Notes under the pieces: generated by a model
The model's database searches: none
What the model was told of the DNA's origin: nothing
What the model saw: the letters and a program-made list of their open reading frames with translations, nothing else
Position numbers and translations under genes: made by a program
Shown here: positions 60,011 to 64,000 of the stretch, piece by piece
Numbering within the stretch: position 1 is the stretch's first letter
How the letters are laid out: every line of letters starts with the position of its first letter
From: Pelagibius sp040217155
GTDB lineage: Bacteria; Pseudomonadota; Alphaproteobacteria; Kiloniellales; Kiloniellaceae
DNA: 64,000 bases
Assembly (NCBI GenBank): GCA_040217155.1
Contig: JAVJNS010000004.1
Location: forward strand, 124,001 to 188,000
Reading direction: 5' to 3'

Positions 60011-60292
60011 TCAGTTGTCCTCGTCGGCGCTGTCGGGCGGTCTCTCGCCGTCGGGCGCCTCCTCGGTCGGGATGCGGTAATTGCCCTTCACCCAGCGGCC
60101 GAGATCGACGTCGGCACAGCGCTGCGAGCAGAACGGGCGGAAGCGATGCAGCGCCGGCGCGGTGCAGATCGGACAGCGGCGGCGGCCGCCGTCCTTACGC
60201 GGCAGCGGCACCACGCGCCGGTCGAGGTCGTCGGGGTCGATGTCATCGGGGTCGAGGTCGTCGGGATCGCGGTCATCGGACTCGTCGGCCAT
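60011..60292 (-). CDS. yacG: YacG, DNA gyrase inhibitor-type zinc protein, with acidic N-terminal extension
   Basis: A 93-residue protein. The zinc core RRRCPICTAPALHRFRPFCS followed by QRCADVDLGRWVKGNYRIP holds the four Cys ligands and the typical YacG tail. The first 25 residues are acidic repeats (DPDD four times: RDPDDLDPDDIDPDDLD), not found in the short E. coli protein. YacG binds GyrB and inhibits gyrase in E. coli. It follows the RNase E/G gene by 15 bases. Confidence 0.92.
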   Translation of the reverse strand: MADESDDRDPDDLDPDDIDPDDLDRRVVPLPRKDGGRRRCPICTAPALHRFRPFCSQRCADVDLGRWVKGNYRIPTEEAPDGERPPDSADEDN

Positions 60293-60307
60293 GCTGCCCT
60301 CCTCCGC

Positions 60308-61495
60308 TCAGCCTAGCACAAGCTCATAGGCTTGAACCAAGGGGTCGGAGACGATCCCGACGCTCCGCCCGAGGCGCCGTTCGACGGCGGCCAGGGCCGC
60401 CGCCTGCTCGCCTTTGAGCGCCGCTTCCACCGCCGGGGCCACGCGCAGGGTGATGCCGGTCACCACCTTGCCGAGCGCCCCGGCGGCGGTCTGGCGCAGG
60501 GCCTCGTAGGCCAGGGTCTCCGGCGACTTCTCGCGGCCGCTGCCGTGCAGCCCGCAGGGCCGGCACAGCAGCTCGTGCAGCGGTGCGCGGCCGCGCCGCC
60601 GGGTCATCTCCAGCAAGCCGGAGGGCGAGACGCCGAAGACCTGGCAAGGCTCGGGATCGCCCGCCACCGCCCGGCGCAGCGCCGCCGCCACGGCCTTGCG
60701 GTCTTCGGACTGCTTCATCTCCAGGAAGTCGACGACGATGAGCCCGGCAAGCGCGCGCAGACGCAGGTGCCGGGCGATCTCGGGCAGCGCCGCGAGATTG
60801 ACCTCCCTGGCCTGCGCCGCCGCGCCGCCGCGGCCGTCGTGGCGCCCGGCATTGACGTCGATCGCGGTCAGGGTCTGGCCCGGCTCGATCAGCAGGAAGC
60901 CGCCTTGCGGCAAGTCGACGCGCGGCGCGAGCAGCGCGTCGATCTCCGCCTCCAAGCCCGCGGCTTCGAACAGCGGCACCGGCGCGCTGTGCAGATCGAA
61001 CGCGATCGCCGCGTTGTCAGCCGAGTCCTTCAACCGGCGCAGCAAGGCGGCATCGTCACAGACCACCCGCTGCGGTTCTCTTTGCCGCAGCAGCGCCGCC
61101 AGCGGACCGCCGCCGACCGGCAGGCGCGCCGGGGCCTTGAGCCCCTGCAGCCGCGCTGCGTCGACGGGAAGGCCCCTGGCCGAAACGCGCGCGCCCTTGT
61201 CGGCGCCGGGCGCGCGCAGCACGCGCACCGCCAGTGCCGTGCCTTCGGCGGGGAGCTTGTCCTGCATGTCACGGGGCAGTTCCCGGCGCGGCAGCAGGCC
61301 CGGCCGCGCGAGGCCGAGCTCGACGAAGGCACCGTCGAGACCTTTGTCGAAACGTTGAACCCGCGCGAGGAACAGGTCGCCGGCCTGCGGGGCGGCACCG
61401 TCGCGCAGGACCAGCAATTCCTCGACCGTCTCATCGCTCAGCAGAGCGGCGCGGATTTCGCCGGGCAGGGCGGAAACGAACAGTTCGCCTGCCAT
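60308..61495 (-). CDS. Ribonuclease E/G-family protein, short form
   Basis: A 395-residue protein of the RNase E/G catalytic family. The S1 domain spans ALPGEIRAALLSDETVEELL to DGAFVELGLARPGLLPR. The DNase I-like active site is shown by GQTLTAIDVNAGRHDG (Asp, Asn of the metal site) and GLIVVDFLEMKQSEDRKAV. The zinc link is LCRPCGLHG. It lacks the long C-terminal scaffold of RNase E, so it is RNase G-like. It lies between maf and yacG, a conserved alphaproteobacterial order. Confidence 0.92.
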   Translation of the reverse strand: MAGELFVSALPGEIRAALLSDETVEELLVLRDGAAPQAGDLFLARVQRFDKGLDGAFVELGLARPGLLPRRELPRDMQDKLPAEGTALAVRVLRAPGADKGARVSARGLPVDAARLQGLKAPARLPVGGGPLAALLRQREPQRVVCDDAALLRRLKDSADNAAIAFDLHSAPVPLFEAAGLEAEIDALLAPRVDLPQGGFLLIEPGQTLTAIDVNAGRHDGRGGAAAQAREVNLAALPEIARHLRLRALAGLIVVDFLEMKQSEDRKAVAAALRRAVAGDPEPCQVFGVSPSGLLEMTRRRGRAPLHELLCRPCGLHGSGREKSPETLAYEALRQTAAGALGKVVTGITLRVAPAVEAALKGEQAAALAAVERRLGRSVGIVSDPLVQAYELVLG

Positions 61496-61502
61496 GGCCG
61501 TC

Positions 61503-62123
61503 TCAGCGCCTGTAGCCGAGGCCGGTCAGGAGATTGCAGGTCTCCGCCAGCGGCAGCCCGACCACATTTGGATAGGAACCTATGATCTTGGGGATCAAGG
61601 CCGCCGCGGTGCCTTGGATGGCGTAGCCGCCGGCCTTGCCGCGCCACTCCTCCCCGGCAAGGTAGCGGCTGATCTCCTGCTCCGAGAGCCGCTTGAAGAT
61701 CACCGCGGTGGTGACCAGGGTGTCGGCGCGCCGGCCATCGGGGGCCTGCACCGCGACGGCGCCCAGCACCCGGTGGCGGCGGCCCGAAAGCAGCTCCAGG
61801 CAGCGCCGCGCTTCGGCCGCGTCCTGCGGCTTCGGCAGAATGCGCCGCCCCACCGCCACCACCGTGTCGGCGGCCAGCAGGAACGCGCCGGGGTGACGCG
61901 CGGCCACCGCCGTCAGCTTGTCGAGGGCGACCCGCCGGGCGTAGAGCGGCGGCAGCTCGCGGCGCCGCGGCGTCTCGTCCACATCGGCCGGGTCGATATC
62001 GTCGGCGGTCACGCCGACCTGCCGCAACAGCTGCAGGCGCCGCGGCGACGCCGAGGCAAGCACCAGCGGCGCCGCGGACGGTTGGGCGGCCGGCGGGCTC
62101 GGCTCGGCGAGAGGTTCGGCCAT
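61503..62123 (-). CDS. maf: Maf-family nucleotide pyrophosphatase
   Basis: A 206-residue house-cleaning NTP pyrophosphatase. LASASPRRLQLLRQVGV (SxSPRR), PRRRELPPLYARRVALDKL, FLLAADTVVAVGRRILPKP (catalytic Asp) and VTTAVIFKRLSEQEISRYL are in order, with the C-terminal GKAGGYAIQGTAAALIPKI. It hydrolyses dTTP, UTP, CTP or modified NTPs in studied members. It lies 16 bases after infA and 7 bases before the RNase gene. Confidence 0.94.
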   Translation of the reverse strand: MAEPLAEPSPPAAQPSAAPLVLASASPRRLQLLRQVGVTADDIDPADVDETPRRRELPPLYARRVALDKLTAVAARHPGAFLLAADTVVAVGRRILPKPQDAAEARRCLELLSGRRHRVLGAVAVQAPDGRRADTLVTTAVIFKRLSEQEISRYLAGEEWRGKAGGYAIQGTAAALIPKIIGSYPNVVGLPLAETCNLLTGLGYRR

Positions 62124-62139
62124 GACCTGGCCCGTCGGG

Positions 62140-62358
62140 TTATTTGTAGCGGAAGGTGATGCGGCCCTTGCTCAGATCGTAGGGCGTCATCTCGACGTTC
62201 ACGCGGTCGCCCGCCAGAACGCGAATTCGGTGCTTGCGCATCTTACCGGCGGTGTGCGCCAGCACTTCATGGTCATTGTCCAGCTTTACGCGGAACATCG
62301 CGTTGGGCAGCAGCTCAACGACGGTACCTTGGAATTCCAGTAGATCTTCCTTGGCCAT
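62140..62358 (-). CDS. infA: Translation initiation factor IF-1
   Basis: A 72-residue S1/OB-fold protein: MAKEDLLEFQGTVVELLPNA, FRVKLDNDHEVLAHTAGKMR, KHRIRVLAGDRVNVEMTPYD and LSKGRITFRYK are nearly identical to IF-1 of other alphaproteobacteria. It binds the 30S A site during initiation. It starts the infA-maf-RNase E/G-yacG gene run. Confidence 0.97.
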   Translation of the reverse strand: MAKEDLLEFQGTVVELLPNAMFRVKLDNDHEVLAHTAGKMRKHRIRVLAGDRVNVEMTPYDLSKGRITFRYK

Positions 62359-62564
62359 CTGTCCTTCTTATCTTAACGGGTCGGCCGGCGCGGCATCTCG
62401 CGCGGGCCCGGTTCATCTCCTTGGCTCCCCCCGGGTTTTCCCGGTTGGCGGGAGAGCGCGCGGATCATACAGAAAAGCACTGGCAAGAACAAACACCCCC
62501 GTCGCCAGCGCCAAATCACTCGAAAAAGCGAGGCTTCCTGCGGCTTCAAGCCCCCGGCAGGCTG

Positions 62565-62746
62565 CTAAAGCACTTTGCGCCCAATTTGAACCATTCTGCC
62601 GGAGCGGCTTTGCGCCAATACCGGCGGGCTTTGGCTTGACAATAGCGCCGCTATGCCCGGGGAACTTCAGGGGGTGCCTGTCTCCTGACGGATCGCCGCT
62701 CCGCTCGAAAACAGAATTGAGTCAAATTGGGCGCAAAGCGCTTCAG
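62565..62746. mobile_element. MITE-like inverted-repeat element, copy 2 (182 bp)
   Basis: Ends CTAAAGC and (complement) CTGAAGC, with CTTTGCGCCCAATTTGA at both ends. Its reverse complement matches the first 92 bases of copy 1 at over 90 percent identity by eye. A 53-base core (62608-62660) has the same plus-strand orientation as copy 1 core (42431-42483), while the ends are flipped. It fills most of the infA-phosphatase gap, and its terminal bases include the phosphatase stop codon. Bases 62359-62564 show nothing coding. Confidence 0.75.
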
Positions 62747-63186
62747 TGCGCCGGCTTAAGATCGAGAGTGAAGCGTTCCTCGATGCGCTTTCTCAACTGG
62801 TCGCGCACGCCGCGATAGGCCTGCAGCCGGCTTTCCCGGCTGCCGTCGATGAGGGTCGGGTCGAAGGTGTTCCAGAACTCCACATCGCAGGCCATGGTCC
62901 GGGTGAGTTCGACCGCTTGGTGCTGGGCCTCCGGCGACAGCGAGATGATCAGGTCGAAGGAGGTATCCTCCAGTTGGTCAAAGGACTTGGAGCGGTGCTG
63001 GGAGACATCGATGCCGATCTCGTCCATCACCTCGATAACGAAGGGGTCGATTGCGCCCGCGCGCACGCCGGCGGAATCGACATAGATTCGGTGACCCAGC
63101 AGGTGCTTCAGCAGCGACTCGCCCATCGGCGAGCGCACCGAGTTGTGTGAACAGGCGAAGAGAACCGCTTCGGGAAGATCGCCCAC
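62743..63186 (-). CDS. Low-molecular-weight protein-tyrosine phosphatase/arsenate reductase-family protein
   Basis: A 147-residue protein. The phosphate loop near the N-terminus is CSHNSVRSP, a Cys-x5-Arg motif. SAGVRAGAIDPFVIEVMDEI, GIDVSQHRSKSFDQLEDTSF and FWNTFDPTLIDG, carrying a late Asp, follow in the expected order. It fits LMW-PTPs or the related ArsC type; the partner cysteines of thioredoxin-coupled ArsC are not obvious, so phosphatase is favoured. The stop codon coincides with the end of the inverted-repeat element. Confidence 0.9.
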   Translation of the reverse strand: MGDLPEAVLFACSHNSVRSPMGESLLKHLLGHRIYVDSAGVRAGAIDPFVIEVMDEIGIDVSQHRSKSFDQLEDTSFDLIISLSPEAQHQAVELTRTMACDVEFWNTFDPTLIDGSRESRLQAYRGVRDQLRKRIEERFTLDLKPAH

Positions 63187-63192
63187 GTGCAG

Positions 63193-63690
63193 TCAGCCCC
63201 GGATGTGAAGAACGCAGATCAGCGTGAACAGCCGGCGCGCCGTGTCGAAGTCGATTTCGACCTTGCCTTCGAGGCGCTCCTGCAACAGCTCGGAGCCCTC
63301 GTTGTGCAGGCCGCGACGGCCCATGTCGATGGCCTCAATTTTGGCCGGGCTCGCCGTCTTGATGGCCTCGTAGTAGGTCTCGCAGACGGCGAAGTAGTCG
63401 CGCACCACGCGGCGGAACGGCAGTAGCGGCAGGGTCACGGTGCCGAGGGGGACGGACTCCTCGGTGCGGATCTCCATCAGCAGGCGATTTTCCGAGATCG
63501 ACAGATGCAGGCGATAGGGGCCGCTGTAGTCTCCGATGGGGCGAAAGGCATTGCCCTCCAGGAGGTCGTAGATCGCCACCGCGCGCTCGTGCTCGACTTC
63601 CGGAGAACGCCGCATCACGGAGTTGTCGTCCAGCGTGATGTCGGTCAGCCGCTCCTTCGGCGCCGCCTCGTTGTCGCTGTCGTCGGTCAT
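63193..63690 (-). CDS. UPF0262-family protein
   Basis: A 165-residue protein starting MTDDSDNEAAPKERLTDITL; homologous family members have SVMRRSPEVEHERAVAIYDL, ENRLLMEIRTEESVPLGTVT and PFRRVVRDYFAVCETYYEAI, which are all here. The function of UPF0262 is unknown, but its place after hisD and before the LMW phosphatase is conserved in alphaproteobacteria. It ends 6 bases before the phosphatase start. An upstream ATG at 63795 is rejected because it would overlap hisD. Confidence 0.93.
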   Translation of the reverse strand: MTDDSDNEAAPKERLTDITLDDNSVMRRSPEVEHERAVAIYDLLEGNAFRPIGDYSGPYRLHLSISENRLLMEIRTEESVPLGTVTLPLLPFRRVVRDYFAVCETYYEAIKTASPAKIEAIDMGRRGLHNEGSELLQERLEGKVEIDFDTARRLFTLICVLHIRG

Positions 63691-63739
63691 GCTCGCGCGA
63701 TTGCCCCCTCGTGGATGGCCTTTCCCTGGATGGCCCTTT

Positions 63740-64000
63740 TCAGGCCGGCTCCGAATTGGCCGCCAGCCGCAGGGCGACCGACTGGGCATGCGCATCCAGG
63801 CCCTCGGCCTCGGCGAGACGCACGGCGGCCGGACCGATCCGCGCCAGCGCCTCGGCGTCGCAGGAGATGATGGAGGAGCGTTTCATAAAGTCCAGAACCG
63901 ACAGGCCGGAAGAAAACCGCGCCGAGCGCGCCGTCGGCAGCACGTGGTTCGGCCCGGCAAGGTAATCGCCGATGGCTTCCGGCGTGAAACGGCCGAGGAA
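63740..64000 (-). CDS. hisD: Histidinol dehydrogenase, C-terminal part (cut by the window end)
   Basis: The last 86 or so codons of hisD. FTPEAIGDYLAGPNHVLPTA, RSARFSSGLSVLDFMKR and AVRLAEAEGLDAHAQSVALR form the conserved C-terminal end with the GPNHVLPT motif. HisD catalyses the last two oxidation steps of histidine synthesis. The start lies outside the window. It is followed by UPF0262 after 50 bases, the conserved order. Confidence 0.94.
   Translation of the reverse strand, partial: FLGRFTPEAIGDYLAGPNHVLPTARSARFSSGLSVLDFMKRSSIISCDAEALARIGPAAVRLAEAEGLDAHAQSVALRLAANSEPA

Noticed and set aside
1..64000. CRISPR arrays, transposases, integrases, toxin-antitoxin pairs and secondary-metabolite clusters.
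   Set aside because: I looked for spaced repeats and the typical motifs of these systems on both strands and saw none.

Overview
The window is GC-rich, densely packed chromosomal DNA from an alphaproteobacterium. The evidence is a LexA box of the alphaproteobacterial GTTC-N7-GTTC type in front of an imuA-imuB-dnaE2 cassette, a small DUF4169 protein, and the block hisD - UPF0262 - low-molecular-weight phosphatase - infA - maf - RNase E/G - yacG. The gene content would suit a marine or soil Rhodospirillales-like heterotroph, but the genus cannot be fixed from sequence alone.

Layout. 0-5.9 kb: SOS mutasome operon (dnaE2, imuB, imuA, minus strand) with its LexA site. 6-7.5 kb: OhrR-like MarR regulator with a palindromic operator, then a glutathione S-transferase and a cupin. 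7.6-13.6 kb: mixed genes (Flp-like pilin with a membrane partner, a response regulator whose ribosome-binding site is an (AG)10 repeat, a seven-helix protein, GFA and ZIP proteins, an ETHE1-like metallo-beta-lactamase protein). 13.6-19.3 kb: a five-gene operon joining a tripartite tricarboxylate transporter (tctCBA) to an LVIVD-repeat protein and an alpha/beta hydrolase, with GntR-type palindromes upstream. 19.3-30 kb: TauE, aminotransferase, Sua5, FAD oxidoreductase, EamA exporter, DUF4169, a dehalogenase-like secreted hydrolase, an FMN protein/LysR pair, and an Asp/Glu racemase-family protein with an M24 peptidase.

30-43.6 kb: DmdC-like acyl-CoA dehydrogenase, HNH protein, glycerol kinase, a short ParB-like protein, a lone ABC permease with a metallo-beta-lactamase partner, DUF4168, DUF2189, an RhlE-type helicase, a secreted TPR protein and a secreted metallo-beta-lactamase protein. 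43.6-53.4 kb: a catabolic locus with a carbon-nitrogen hydrolase, a branched-chain-amino-acid-type ABC transporter whose LivM and LivG are fused, a DUF1028 protein, an M20 amidohydrolase, a divergent XRE-cupin regulator and a D-aminoacylase-like amidohydrolase. Together these look like uptake and stepwise hydrolysis of an N-carbamoyl, ureido or N-acyl amino compound. 53.7-54.7 kb: a DUF4340 protein.

54.7-58.8 kb: a compact island bounded by a 23-bp perfect direct repeat. One copy is the 3' end of tRNA-Phe(GAA). The island holds TetR, HlyD, FtsX-type permease and ATPase genes but no integrase. 58.8-64 kb: tRNA-Phe, an S1C protease, then the conserved yacG - RNase E/G - maf - infA - phosphatase - UPF0262 - hisD block, cut by the window end inside hisD. 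Two copies of a short non-coding inverted-repeat element (MITE-like) lie at 42.3 and 62.6 kb in opposite orientation. I see no CRISPR array, transposase or integrase.
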